Positions 10,226 to 20,609 of a DNA stretch of 64,000 nt are shown here, in pieces. Location of the stretch: NCBI GenBank assembly GCA_965218075.1, contig CBDCJZ010000003.1, positions 1,302,001-1,366,000 on the forward strand, in the 5' to 3' direction. Each line of letters starts with the position of its first letter. The first letter of the stretch is position 1. The notes beneath the pieces were generated by a model that had not been told where the DNA came from, made no database searches, and saw only the letters and a list, made by a program, of their open reading frames with translations. The translations under genes and the position numbers were made by a program. The DNA is from JANQHO01 sp965218075. GTDB lineage: Bacteria > Bacteroidota > Bacteroidia > Flavobacteriales > Schleiferiaceae.

Positions 10226-13200
10226 ATGAAAACTTTCACCTTAATTAATCTCTCTCTTTCTTTCCTCTTTCTTTCCTCTTTCTTTCCTCTTTCTTTAAAA
10301 GCCCAACCCTCTACTTACACTGTGAGTGGACCTACCAGAGGACAAGGCTCGCTTTTAAATACGGAACCAACTAGTGTTAGTGGCGGTGGCGTTAGTGTCG
10401 GTGGCGGTTGGACTGTGATTCATCCATCTACTGCCTATGGCGGTGCATCGGTCAATAGCTGGTCTTCAGCTCAAAGCATTGGCTTTCCCTTTTCTTTTTA
10501 CGGCAGTTCAGCTACTCATTTCTGTGTGAGCAAAAACTACCTGTTGACTTTTGACACCACAGTTGTGGGAACCACTGTGAACAGTATTATCACCACTGAC
10601 AATACGGCTTTACCTCATGCCAATCTTCCCGACCATACCATCGCTTATTTTTGGGGTGGCTTTAGTCCTCCGCTTGGGGGTGGCGATGACGTCCAGATGA
10701 AGACCTTTGGCACCATTCCCAATCGCCAGCTGTGGATTAAGAACTATTCCTATAAACACGAGGCTCAGAGTTTCAGTTACAACTTTGTAGTTTTAGAAGA
10801 AACCACCCATAAGATTTATGTAGTGGATGCCCAATGGGACAATCAAGGAGTGGGAAGCTATACAGTGGGTGTTCAGTTGAATTCTACCACTGCCATACAG
10901 CATCCCAATTCTCCTAATATTAGCTCTATTAATGCAAATAGTTACACTCCCTGGCCTAATGTGGACTATTACGAATTCACTCCTCGTTCCTTGGTAAACG
11001 ACGATGCAGGAATTCTCAGCTTGGACGCTCCGGCTAGTAAAACTGTTCCCGGCTCTCAGTCGGTTCAGGTGAGCATTAAAAATCATGGAATTAACAACCT
11101 GGACAGTGTAAGAGTGAACTGGAGTGTGGATGGAGTAGCTCAGACCTCTTATAGCTGGAGGGGGAGTCTAGCTCCAGGTGCAGTTGCTGCTGCGGTCAAT
11201 ATCGGAAGCTATAATTTCACCCTGGGAAATCCCACCCTAAAGATTTGGACGAGCAATCCCAATGGGAATCCAGACAATAATACTTCAAATGACACACTGG
11301 AGGTTTCGTTGTTGGTTTGCAATCTACTTTCAGGAGCTTATACCCTTGGCGGGACTTCCAGCGATTTTCCAAGCTTTAATTCTCTTGCTACTTTTCTCAG
11401 CACCTGCGGTGTTTCAGGTCCTGTAATCATTAAGGTAGCTCCTGGCACCTATGCGGAGCAGTTTACACTAGGGAATATCGCTGGTGTAAGCCAAAGCAAT
11501 ACCATTGTCATTGACGGTGGGGATAGCTCGCTTGCTAGGCTCACTCATGACGGTTCGACAAGCAATGCCGCCGTGGCTTTTGACAGCACCAGCTATGTAA
11601 GCTTGAGGAATATGACTCTCGAAAACACCAAAAGCTCAACAGATGCCTGGGTAGTGCATCTTCAGAACACTGATCATATCGTCATTGATTCCTGTTTGAT
11701 TGAACAGCCGGTTAATACAACATCTGACAGAGGGGGTATAGTGGGGTCGGGCAGCTTGATCAGTGCCTTTACAATTACTACGAATAAGCATTTGACCGTC
11801 TCTGACAATATCATCACAGGAGGTTATTATGGAATATCTCTGGAAGGCAATGTAAGCGATAAAGATGTAGGCAACTACATCTTGCGTAACCGCTTTATTG
11901 ATTATGGCATCCGAGCAGATGAACAGGACAGCCTGATTATCTCGGGCAATGTGATTGAAAATACCAATAGTAGTACTGGTAGCTCGGGCATCTTGTGCAT
12001 AGATATTACGGACTTTGAGATTACAGCAAATAATTTGCTTGACTGTGGCTATGAGGGGATAGTAATTGATGGAGGCAGCTCCAGTGGAACAACTCGTTCA
12101 CTGATTGCCAACAATATGATTTATGCTCCAGATGCGGCCATTAGGATGTCAGGAAACAACTCGAATGTGAATATTTATCACAATACGGCTGTGGGTCTTC
12201 CCGCTATGGAGTTTTCTGGCGGTAACAATTCTTCTGATATGAGTCTCTACAACAACATTTTCAGCAACCCAAGTGGAGTAGCTTTAGATGCTTCATCGAT
12301 CTTGCCATCGACCATTGATATCGATTACAACCTTTATCAATACCAGGCAAGCGGGAATATCGCAGAGGAAAGTACTACGAGATATGCAAACCTAGCCGCT
12401 TGGCAAGCAGCCAAGCCTGCACTCAATCAGAATTCTGTGGAGGGTAACCCGCTATTTGTAAATGCAACATCTCCTGCCGATCTGCATCTAATAGGCACTT
12501 TAGCCAATGATATAGGTGATAATTCTGTGGGTATTAAAGTCGATATTGATGGGGATTCTCGTCCACTACCTCCTTCCACCAAGGTGGATATCGGCGCTGA
12601 TGAATATCATCCAGCAACTTGTTTGCCTTCATCGGGTTTATCTATCTCAGCTATAGGCCAAACAACAGCCCAATTGAGCGGGGCTATGGGCGGGGCTTCA
12701 AATTGGAATATCGAATATGGACCTCAGGGCTTTATTCCAGACTCGGGAGCTTTTGTGTACAATGTTCTTAATCCTTATATTTTAACAGGTTTAAATCCCA
12801 GCACCAATTATGATTTCTATGTACAGGACAGTTGTGGCATAGGCGATGTGAGCATCTGGAGGGGTCCTTTTTCCTTTGCTACGCTCTGCCCTTCTTTATC
12901 TGCTACTACTTTGCCCATAGTCGAAGACTTTGAATTTGGGTTTTCTGACAGCATTTTCCAGCAAAACCAAGATGTACTCTGTGCTTCGACCTATAAATGG
13001 AGCTATGAGACCTCCCTTGCCAGCGATGGTCGCCTGAGATTTTCTGTGCCGGGATTTGCCAATAATGGAAGCTCAGCAGCTACCTTGGATAGAGTGTTAT
13101 CAGGAGGTACAGTTACCAATTATTTGATCCTAACAGCTGATTTGAGCAGTTACAGCAGTTCGAGTACTCTGGGGCTGGAATTCAGCTATATGCATCACTC

Positions 13201-16200
13201 AGAAGAAAACCATCCTAATGACAGAGTATGGATACGGGGAAGCAACACAGATGCCTGGGTGGAAATTTACGATCTATATACCCATCAGGGCACAGCAGGC
13301 ATCTACAATCAGGTAATTGGCTTAGACATTGACTCTATCCTCGCAAATGCTATCCCTCCTCAAAGAGTCTCTTCTACTTTTCAAGTCCGATTCGGACAAG
13401 AAGATACTAATCCCGCTAATTCCCCAACAAACACTGACGGCTATTCTTTTGATGACATTACCATTCGGAAAGTATGGTGTCCTTATCCTTCATCTTTGAT
13501 GGCAAGCAATATTACAGACAGCTCCGCTACTCTCTCATGGACAACAGGTGGCGCTTCCAATTGGAATTTGGAATATGGTAGAACAGGTTTTACCCCAGGA
13601 ACAGGTAATTTCTTATATAATGTGTCTAATCCTCATATTTTAAGTGGACTATCACCTGCCACGGACTATGAGTTTTACGTACAAGACAGCTGCGGGGTGG
13701 ACACTGTAAGTAGATGGGCAGGACCGGTTTTCTTTCCTACTAGCTGCGCTCCTTTTACTTTATCTGCTGCTACTTTGCCGATTGTCGAAGATTTTGAGTC
13801 GGCATCTGGTACTTATCAGCGAAACCGAAATGTGCTTTGTTATCCTACCTATAAATGGAGCTATGAGACCTCCTTTGCTGATGAAGGTCGTTTGAGGTTT
13901 GCCGTATTGGGCTTTGCCAACAATGGAAATTCGGCAGCTACCTTGGATAAATCAATCCCCGGCTCTTCTTTAGTAACCAACTACTTGATCCTAACAGCTG
14001 ATTTGAGCCATTACAGCAGTTCGAGTATTCTGGAGCTAGAATTCAGTTATATGCATCACGGAGGATCTTCTCATCCCAATGATAAGGTATGGATACGAGG
14101 CAGCAACACAGATTCCTGGGTGCAAATCTATGATCTGTATACCAATTTCGTAGTAGGCATCTACAATTGGGTAATTGACTTAGACATTGACTCTATCCTC
14201 GCAAATGCCACCCCTCCTCAAAGAGTCTCTTCTACTTTTCAACTTCGTTTTGGTCAAGAGGGTGATGCTGGGGCTCAGAGTACCACCGCTAGTGACGGCT
14301 ATTCTTTTGATGACATTGCGATTCGGGAAGTATGGTGTCCGCGATCGTCTTCTTTGAAATGGAATGGCATTGGACCTGATACTGCCTCGGTGAGCTGGAC
14401 GGGCGGTGGAGGAGGGAACGTTTGGATCATTGAATGGGGGATTGCTGGTTTTACACAAGGATCGGGAACCCTTGACACCATCACCACCAACTCTTATACG
14501 CTAAAAGGCTTGACCCCATTCACCACTTACGACTTTTACGTACGCGATAGCTGCTTCAGATCGGGGAATAGCCTTAGTTTCTGGACTTTCCCTATTAGCT
14601 TTACGACGCTTTGCTCCTCTTCTTTATCTCCTGCTACTCTGCCCCTAATAGAAGACTTTGAGTCCTTATCTGGCACTTTTCAGCGAGACACAGTGGTGTT
14701 TTGTGTTCCCACCTACAATTGGAGCTATGAGACCTCCCTTGCCAGCGATGGTCGCCTGAGATTTGCTGTGCCGGGCTTTGCCAATAATGGAAGCTCAGCA
14801 GCTACCTTGGATAGAATGTTATCAGGAGGTACAGTTACCAATTATTTGATCCTAACAGCTGATTTGAGCAATTACAGCAGTTCGAATGCCCTGGAGCTGG
14901 AATTCAGCTATATGCATCACGCAGAAGAAAGCCATGCTAATGACAGAGTATGGATACGGAGCAGCAACACAAATGCCTGGGTGGAAATTTACGATCTATA
15001 TACCAATCAGGGCACAGCAGGCGTCTACAATCAGGTGATAGGTTTAGACATTGACTCCATCCTCGCAAATGCCACCCCTCCTCAAAGAGTCTCTTCTACT
15101 TTTCAAGTCCGCTTTGGACAAGAAGATACTAATCCCGCTACTTCCCCCGCAGCAACTGACGGCTATTCTTTTGATGACATTGCCATTCGGGAAACCTGTC
15201 CAAGCCCCACCAACCTAACAGCTACCAATATTACTCAAACCAACGCTACGCTCTCCTGGGTTGCTGGCGGGGCTTCTAACTGGGATTTAGAATATGGCCT
15301 TTCGGGGTTTACTCTGGGAAGTGGCACTCAGATTCACACGACCATCCCTTCTTATACTGTAAGCGGCTTGACATCTGGAATGGGTTATGATTTCTATGTT
15401 CGGAGTACTTGCGGGCTGGGCTATGCGAGTAGCTGGGCCGGTCCTTATACTTTTACCACTCTTTCAGCCACTTTGCCCTGTCCATCCCCATCGTCATTGG
15501 GAGCTACCCATATTACTCAGACCAACGCCAGGCTGTCGTGGATGTCAGGTGGGATTTCTACTTTTAATTGGAACTTGGAATGGGGTACAGTTAATTTTGC
15601 TCTAGGAAGCGGTAATTTCTTACCTAATGTGGCACCTACTCACTATACTTTAAGGGGTCTAATTCCCGGCACCTCTTATCAATTTTATGTTCGGGATAGC
15701 TGTGGAGCAGCTCATGTGAGTAGCTGGGCCGGTCCTTATACTTTTACCACCCTTTCGACCTCTTTGCCCTGTCCATCCCCATCGTCATTGTTGGCTACCC
15801 AGATTACTCAGACCAACGCCAGGCTGTCCTGGGTTACAGGCGGGGCTTCTAATTGGGATGTGGAATATGGTCTTTCGGGATTTACTCTGGGAAGTGGCAC
15901 TCAAATTTCCACGACTACCCCTTCTTATACTGTGAGCGGCTTGACGCCTGGTCAGTCTTATCAATTTTATGTTCGGAATAGCTGTGGAGTAAGCCATGTG
16001 AGTAGCTGGGCAGGTCCTCATGCTTTTATCACCCTTTCAGCCACTTTGCCCTGTCCATCCCCATCGTCATTGTTGGCTACCCAGATTACTCAGACCAGTG
16101 CCAGGCTGTCCTGGGTTACGGGTGGGGCTTCTAATTGGGACCTGGAATATGGTCTTTCGGGATTTACTCTGGGACAGGGCACTCGGATTTCCACAACTAC

Positions 16201-17149
16201 CCCTTCTTATACTGTGAGCGGCTTGACGTCTGGAACGGATTATGATTTCTATGTTCAGGATAACTGTGGAATAGGTCATGTGAGCAGCTGGGCCGGTCCT
16301 CATACTTTTATCACCCTTTCAGCCACTTTGCCCTGTCCATCCCCATCGTCATTGTTAGCTACCCAGATTACTCAGACCAACGCTAGGCTTTGGTGGATGT
16401 CAGGTGGGACTTCTACTTCTAATTGGGATGTGGAATATGGTCTTTCGGGATTTACTCTGGGACAGGGCACTCGGATTTCCACGACTACCCCTTCTTATAC
16501 TGTGAGCGGTTTGACGCCTGGTCGGTCTTATCAATTTTATGTTCGGGATAGCTGTGGAGTAGGTCATGTGAGTAGCTGGGCCGGTCCTCATACTTTTAGG
16601 ACTCTTGGCTGTTTAGCTCCCACAGGGTTGAACCTCCACACTATTACTGAAATCACCGCTACTGTGAGCTGGACTAGCGGTGGAGCTTCCAATTGGAATA
16701 TTGAGTATGGGCCTATAAACTTCCCTCTGGGAGGCGGTATTTTCTTATACAATGTGTCTAGCCCTCGCACTTTAAGGGGCTTGATGCCTAACACCTTTTA
16801 TGATGTCTATGTACAGGACAGTTGCAATGTGGGCAATGTGAGCAATTGGGTAGGACCCTTGTCTATTAAAACCATTATTGGTATAGATGAGCTTCTCGAG
16901 CGCTCATTTCGCATTTATCCAAATCCTAGTGAAGGAGTTTTCAAGCTGGAGTTTAGCTCCTCTCTCGGAGAGGATATGGAGATCCGTATCACTAATATGA
17001 TGGGACAAATAGTCTTGGAAGATGAGATTGAGAGTTTCAGCGGAAGCTACAGAAAAAGGCTAGAGATGGGAGCTTATCGCAGTGGAGTATACCTATTGCA
17101 GCTGATTACTGAAAGGGCTACTGTGAACCGACGTATCATTTTGCAGTGA
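10226..17149 (+). CDS. Giant modular T9SS-secreted surface protein (CARDB-like, beta-helix, FN3 and lectin-like modules)
   Basis: 2307 residues. Signal peptide 1-27, ending LSLKAQ. Residues about 28-250 match the N-terminal domain of the gene at 593. About 255-367 look like a CARDB (cell-adhesion related) Ig-like domain. About 369-795 look like a right-handed parallel beta-helix (repeated short NxI and NNxI turns). Then FN3 modules (about 799, 1084, 1371) alternate with three related modules of about 190 residues (about 891, 1175, 1465) that start LPIVEDFE and end GYSFDDI, of MAM or jelly-roll type. Six more FN3 modules follow (about 1658-2215), then the T9SS type A sorting domain (about 2219-2307). 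Likely a surface adhesin or polymer-binding protein; the ligand is unknown. Expressed form: the signal-peptide repeat is in frame. Confidence 0.9.
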   Translation: MKTFTLINLSLSFLFLSSFFPLSLKAQPSTYTVSGPTRGQGSLLNTEPTSVSGGGVSVGGGWTVIHPSTAYGGASVNSWSSAQSIGFPFSFYGSSATHFCVSKNYLLTFDTTVVGTTVNSIITTDNTALPHANLPDHTIAYFWGGFSPPLGGGDDVQMKTFGTIPNRQLWIKNYSYKHEAQSFSYNFVVLEETTHKIYVVDAQWDNQGVGSYTVGVQLNSTTAIQHPNSPNISSINANSYTPWPNVDYYEFTPRSLVNDDAGILSLDAPASKTVPGSQSVQVSIKNHGINNLDSVRVNWSVDGVAQTSYSWRGSLAPGAVAAAVNIGSYNFTLGNPTLKIWTSNPNGNPDNNTSNDTLEVSLLVCNLLSGAYTLGGTSSDFPSFNSLATFLSTCGVSGPVIIKVAPGTYAEQFTLGNIAGVSQSNTIVIDGGDSSLARLTHDGSTSNAAVAFDSTSYVSLRNMTLENTKSSTDAWVVHLQNTDHIVIDSCLIEQPVNTTSDRGGIVGSGSLISAFTITTNKHLTVSDNIITGGYYGISLEGNVSDKDVGNYILRNRFIDYGIRADEQDSLIISGNVIENTNSSTGSSGILCIDITDFEITANNLLDCGYEGIVIDGGSSSGTTRSLIANNMIYAPDAAIRMSGNNSNVNIYHNTAVGLPAMEFSGGNNSSDMSLYNNIFSNPSGVALDASSILPSTIDIDYNLYQYQASGNIAEESTTRYANLAAWQAAKPALNQNSVEGNPLFVNATSPADLHLIGTLANDIGDNSVGIKVDIDGDSRPLPPSTKVDIGADEYHPATCLPSSGLSISAIGQTTAQLSGAMGGASNWNIEYGPQGFIPDSGAFVYNVLNPYILTGLNPSTNYDFYVQDSCGIGDVSIWRGPFSFATLCPSLSATTLPIVEDFEFGFSDSIFQQNQDVLCASTYKWSYETSLASDGRLRFSVPGFANNGSSAATLDRVLSGGTVTNYLILTADLSSYSSSSTLGLEFSYMHHSEENHPNDRVWIRGSNTDAWVEIYDLYTHQGTAGIYNQVIGLDIDSILANAIPPQRVSSTFQVRFGQEDTNPANSPTNTDGYSFDDITIRKVWCPYPSSLMASNITDSSATLSWTTGGASNWNLEYGRTGFTPGTGNFLYNVSNPHILSGLSPATDYEFYVQDSCGVDTVSRWAGPVFFPTSCAPFTLSAATLPIVEDFESASGTYQRNRNVLCYPTYKWSYETSFADEGRLRFAVLGFANNGNSAATLDKSIPGSSLVTNYLILTADLSHYSSSSILELEFSYMHHGGSSHPNDKVWIRGSNTDSWVQIYDLYTNFVVGIYNWVIDLDIDSILANATPPQRVSSTFQLRFGQEGDAGAQSTTASDGYSFDDIAIREVWCPRSSSLKWNGIGPDTASVSWTGGGGGNVWIIEWGIAGFTQGSGTLDTITTNSYTLKGLTPFTTYDFYVRDSCFRSGNSLSFWTFPISFTTLCSSSLSPATLPLIEDFESLSGTFQRDTVVFCVPTYNWSYETSLASDGRLRFAVPGFANNGSSAATLDRMLSGGTVTNYLILTADLSNYSSSNALELEFSYMHHAEESHANDRVWIRSSNTNAWVEIYDLYTNQGTAGVYNQVIGLDIDSILANATPPQRVSSTFQVRFGQEDTNPATSPAATDGYSFDDIAIRETCPSPTNLTATNITQTNATLSWVAGGASNWDLEYGLSGFTLGSGTQIHTTIPSYTVSGLTSGMGYDFYVRSTCGLGYASSWAGPYTFTTLSATLPCPSPSSLGATHITQTNARLSWMSGGISTFNWNLEWGTVNFALGSGNFLPNVAPTHYTLRGLIPGTSYQFYVRDSCGAAHVSSWAGPYTFTTLSTSLPCPSPSSLLATQITQTNARLSWVTGGASNWDVEYGLSGFTLGSGTQISTTTPSYTVSGLTPGQSYQFYVRNSCGVSHVSSWAGPHAFITLSATLPCPSPSSLLATQITQTSARLSWVTGGASNWDLEYGLSGFTLGQGTRISTTTPSYTVSGLTSGTDYDFYVQDNCGIGHVSSWAGPHTFITLSATLPCPSPSSLLATQITQTNARLWWMSGGTSTSNWDVEYGLSGFTLGQGTRISTTTPSYTVSGLTPGRSYQFYVRDSCGVGHVSSWAGPHTFRTLGCLAPTGLNLHTITEITATVSWTSGGASNWNIEYGPINFPLGGGIFLYNVSSPRTLRGLMPNTFYDVYVQDSCNVGNVSNWVGPLSIKTIIGIDELLERSFRIYPNPSEGVFKLEFSSSLGEDMEIRITNMMGQIVLEDEIESFSGSYRKRLEMGAYRSGVYLLQLITERATVNRRIILQ
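10261..10293 (+). repeat. 11-bp simple sequence repeat, 3 units, in signal-peptide codons (frame ON)
   Basis: Three perfect copies of TTTCCTCTTTC, preceded by a partial unit (CTCTTTC). With three units the ATG at 10226 is in frame with the 2307-aa protein, and the repeat encodes the Leu/Phe/Ser hydrophobic core of the signal peptide. The paralogue at 628-671 has four units and is out of frame. Confidence 0.9.
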
Positions 17150-17176
17150 GAAGTAGCAAAGCTTTTGCTATAGATT

Positions 17177-17204
17177 CTTGCCGAAATTTGGCAAGAGACT
17201 TTTT
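17177..17204 (+). terminator. Probable terminator after the second giant gene
   Basis: CTTGCC (17177-17182), a 7-nt loop, GGCAAG (17190-17195), then AGACTTTTT. It lies 28 bp after the stop. The gene ending at 9831 has a similar stem at 9859-9878 without the T run. Confidence 0.5.
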
Positions 17205-17339
17205 GTAAAGTATATAATCCCAACATTAAATTGTACATTCCAATTCATCTATACCTTGCGATGGTTTGGTCACCTACGGCTTTTAGACGTCATTCATTAA
17301 GGAAAAAGTAGATTTAGACGGTACCTTCCTTATTTAATT

Positions 17340-17500
17340 ATCTTCTGCGATCCTAATATAATGCCTCTAAGTGCTCTTTTGCTGGGAAAAGCGACACCTA
17401 GCTGAACGACATTTCATACACTCATCTATCCAACTCTCATCATCTGCCGAAGTTACATCTTGGACACCTATTTCTAACAGTTAAATTCTCCTTTAACTGG
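17340..17500 (-). pseudogene. Fragment of an IS1595-type transposase
   Basis: Read on the minus strand, 17466-17341 aligns along its length with 20693-20820, with shared runs such as CCAAGATGTAACTT, GTGTATGAAATGTC and GGCATTATATTAGGAT. A weaker match continues to about 17500. It encodes the broken zinc-ribbon part (CPRCNFGR, later CMKC-like codons), with several stops and no usable frame. The rest of 17205-17588 holds nothing I recognise. Confidence 0.65.
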
Positions 17501-17588
17501 CCTGTTCTGACTTAAAATCATCATGAACGATATGAATAATAGAATAAGAAATAACTTGAGCAAAGGAATGATTCAAGGGAGATCGGTC

Positions 17589-19043
17589 TTAAATCTGTTT
17601 TCTTAACCGCCCTACCGGAATGCCCAATTGTTCACGATATTTTGCTACTGTTCTGCGAGCAATGGGATATCCTTTTTCTTTTAGTTCTCTGGAAAGCTTA
17701 TCATCCGTAAGAGGGTTACGTTTGTTTTCTTCGCTAATTAAATCTTCCAATATTTTCTTAATTTCTTTGGTGGAGACTTCCTGTCCAGTTTCATTTTTCA
17801 TAGCCTCACTAAAAAATTCTTTAATCAAAAAAGTGCCATAGGGAGTTTGTACGTATTTGTTACTTGCTGCGCGCGAAATAGTAGAAATGTCCAAGCCAAT
17901 TTCATCAGTTATGTCTTTGAGAATCATGGGTTTAAGTTTTCGATCATCTCCGGTAAGAAAATATTCCTTTTGATAATTCATGATGGTAGACATGGTAATG
18001 AATAGAGTTTGTTGCCGTTGTTTTATGGCCTCAATAAACCATTTGGCACCATCCAGTTTTTGCTTTACGAACATTACTGCTTCTTTTTGTTGCTTGTTTT
18101 TACTACGAGATTTTTTATAAGCTTCCAACATATGTTTATATTCCCAACTTACCCTGAGCTCTGGAATATTACGCGAGTCAATCGAAAGAGAGGGCTCCCC
18201 ATCTTCTATGGTGATGGTATAGTCTGGTATTATTTCCTGTTCCGATTGTTGAGTATTGCTGGTACTGTTACCGGGCTTGGGATTTAGCTTTCTTATTTCT
18301 TCAATAGCTTCTTTGAGACGGTCTTCATCTATCTCGAGTTTTTCTATCAGTATAGAATAATGCTTTTTTACAAATTCATTAAAATAATCTTTTAAAATTT
18401 CAATAGCCAACTTTACGGAAGCTCGATTGGTTTTTCTTTTAAGCTGGAGCAGCAAGCCTTCTTGCAAACTGCGGGCGCCCACTCCAGGAGGGTCCAAATT
18501 CTGAATTTCCTTGAGTAATTCTTCTAGCTTTTTTTCTTCTACAAAGGTGTTTTGGGTAAAAGCCAAATCGCTTACTATGGCACTTAGTTTCCTTCGGATA
18601 TAGCCATCGTCATCAATATTGCCAATTAGGTATTCTGTAATTTTCCGATCCTCATCACTCATATTGCGCATGCTAATCTGATCCAGTAAATATTTGATAA
18701 AAGAAATATCTATACTAACAGGAACTTCCAAGTCTTCATCATTTTTAGAATAATTGTTATCACGCAGGCGGTAATCAGGAACTTCGTCATCGCTTAGATA
18801 ATCATCTATATTGATATCCTCGGCTTCTATTACTTGGCTGTAATCTTCGTCATGGTTTTCAAATTCGTCTTCTCGAGAATCTTCTGTTTGACTAGTATCC
18901 TCCTCTAGTGCCGGATTTGCTTCTATTTCCTCTTTTATTTTTTGTTCCAAAGCCAAGATGGGTAATTGAATCAACTTCATCAGTTGAATCTGTCGTGGAG
19001 AAAACCTTTGAAATAATTTTTGACTAAGTTGCTGTTTCAACAT
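17589..19043 (-). CDS. rpoN: RNA polymerase sigma-54 factor
   Basis: 484 residues from the ATG at 19043. An in-frame extension to 19145 would add a hydrophobic stretch foreign to the family, so I reject it. Region I is Gln/Leu-rich (MLKQQLSQKLFQRFSPRQI, then LMKLIQLPI) and binds the activator. A very acidic region II covers about residues 50-110. The core-binding and HTH regions follow, and the RpoN box is ARRTVAKYREQ near the C-terminus, which reads the -24 element. It needs AAA+ activators, none of which is in the window. It reads toward the surface-protein genes and lies just downstream of asnS on the same strand, with about 125 bp between them. Confidence 0.97.
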   Translation of the reverse strand: MLKQQLSQKLFQRFSPRQIQLMKLIQLPILALEQKIKEEIEANPALEEDTSQTEDSREDEFENHDEDYSQVIEAEDINIDDYLSDDEVPDYRLRDNNYSKNDEDLEVPVSIDISFIKYLLDQISMRNMSDEDRKITEYLIGNIDDDGYIRRKLSAIVSDLAFTQNTFVEEKKLEELLKEIQNLDPPGVGARSLQEGLLLQLKRKTNRASVKLAIEILKDYFNEFVKKHYSILIEKLEIDEDRLKEAIEEIRKLNPKPGNSTSNTQQSEQEIIPDYTITIEDGEPSLSIDSRNIPELRVSWEYKHMLEAYKKSRSKNKQQKEAVMFVKQKLDGAKWFIEAIKQRQQTLFITMSTIMNYQKEYFLTGDDRKLKPMILKDITDEIGLDISTISRAASNKYVQTPYGTFLIKEFFSEAMKNETGQEVSTKEIKKILEDLISEENKRNPLTDDKLSRELKEKGYPIARRTVAKYREQLGIPVGRLRKQI

Positions 19044-19169
19044 ACTTTCTCGTGAAGTAAAAAAGATGATATGATAACTGAACAGTGCTAATATCTTAAA
19101 AAAACTGCGACTGGCCGTCAATAATTTTGCCAAAAGTAAAAACACCTTTTAACAAAAATAGGCGTTGAA

Positions 19170-20600
19170 CTAAAATTTGACATTTCCCGGAGTTCGCGGA
19201 AAGGGAATGACATCGCGAATATTGCCCATACCAGTAACAAACTGAACTAGTCGCTCAAAGCCTAGTCCAAAACCGCTGTGGATGCAGGTTCCAAATTGTC
19301 GAGTTTCAAGATACCACCATAGCTTGTCTTCTTCAATGCCAAATTCCTTTACTTTGGTTTTTAACACATCATAGCGTTCTTCCCTTTGAGAACCTCCTAC
19401 AATTTCACCAATTCCCGGAAATAAAACGTCCATAGCCCTAGCAGTTTTTCCATCGTCATTTAGGCGCATATAAAAGGCTTTGATATTGGCCGGATAGTCA
19501 AATAAAATAACTGGTGCATTGAAATGCTTAACCAAGTGTTTTTCATGCTCTAACTGAAGATCGACACCCCATTTCTCTATTGGATATTGAAATTTCTTCT
19601 TTTTATTGAGCTTAGAATGGTATAAAATATCTATAGCTTCAGTATAACTGACTCTTTTGAAACTATTTTCGGTTGTAAAATGAAGTCTTTCGATCAGAGA
19701 CATCTCGTTTCGTTGGTTCCGAGGTTTTGATTTTTCTTCATCCAGAAGTCTCTTTCCCAGAAAGTCAAGGTCATTTTTACAATTCTCGAGGGTAAATTGT
19801 ATTACTTTTTTAAGGAAGTCTTCTGCCAAATCCATATTACTGTCGAGATCATAAAAGGCAACTTCAGGTTCAATCATCCAGAACTCAGCTAAGTGGCGCG
19901 TAGTATTTGAGTTTTCGGCTCTGAAGGTAGGCCCGAAAGTATAAACCTTGCCCAAAGCCAAGGCCACCAATTCTGCTTCCAACTGCCCTGATACAGTGAG
20001 ATTAGCCTCCTTTCCAAAAAAGTCTTTGGCATAGTCTATTTCGCCCTCTTCTGTAAAAGGAATGTTTTTTTTATCCAGTGTAGAAACATTGAAGATTTTA
20101 CCAGCTCCTTCTGCATCAGCACCAGTGATAATTGGGGTATTCAAGTAGAAAAACCCTCTGTTGTGAAAATATTGATGAATGGCATAAGCCAAACTATGCC
20201 TTATTCTAAATACAGCTCCAAAAGTATTAGTGCGAGGGCGCAAGTGAGCAATTTCTCTCAGAAATTCCAAGGAATGTTTTTTAGACTGTAAAGGATATTC
20301 TTTGGAATTACTATCTCCTAGAATCTCGATCTGTCTGACCCGTATTTCTACTTCTTGTTCTTTACCTTGCGAACTTGTTAGGTCACCTTCAATGCTTATA
20401 CAGGCACCCCTAGTAATACGCTTTAAAAGATCAGCTTCGTGTTTTTCATAGTCCACTATTGCTTGTATAGTGTGAATAGTACTGCCATCACTTAGGGCAA
20501 TAAAACGGTTGCTTCGAAAAGTCCGAACCCAGCCTTTGACCATTACTCTAGATCCAATGAGTTTTTTGGTGAGTACGTCTTTTATGGAACTTGTCATCAT
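19170..20600 (-). CDS. asnS: Asparagine-tRNA ligase
   Basis: 476 residues, the usual length. An N-terminal OB-fold anticodon-binding domain ([21 protein letters not shown]) is followed by a class II catalytic core: motif 2 ([20 protein letters not shown]) and motif 3 ([15 protein letters not shown]). It charges tRNA-Asn with asparagine. Two adjacent ATG codons (20598 and 20595) could start it; the first is given. Transcribed toward rpoN. Confidence 0.97.
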   Translation of the reverse strand: MMTSSIKDVLTKKLIGSRVMVKGWVRTFRSNRFIALSDGSTIHTIQAIVDYEKHEADLLKRITRGACISIEGDLTSSQGKEQEVEIRVRQIEILGDSNSKEYPLQSKKHSLEFLREIAHLRPRTNTFGAVFRIRHSLAYAIHQYFHNRGFFYLNTPIITGADAEGAGKIFNVSTLDKKNIPFTEEGEIDYAKDFFGKEANLTVSGQLEAELVALALGKVYTFGPTFRAENSNTTRHLAEFWMIEPEVAFYDLDSNMDLAEDFLKKVIQFTLENCKNDLDFLGKRLLDEEKSKPRNQRNEMSLIERLHFTTENSFKRVSYTEAIDILYHSKLNKKKKFQYPIEKWGVDLQLEHEKHLVKHFNAPVILFDYPANIKAFYMRLNDDGKTARAMDVLFPGIGEIVGGSQREERYDVLKTKVKEFGIEEDKLWWYLETRQFGTCIHSGFGLGFERLVQFVTGMGNIRDVIPFPRTPGNVKF

Positions 20601-20609
20601 TGCTATTTA

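Noticed and set aside
15387..16794. Antisense and shifted frames of 60-80 residues inside the second giant gene
   Set aside because: They recur with each FN3 repeat because the DNA repeats, so they are shadows of the coding frame.
19044..19145. Longer N-terminus for RpoN
   Set aside because: The extension is hydrophobic and unlike the family; MLKQQLSQ is the standard beginning.
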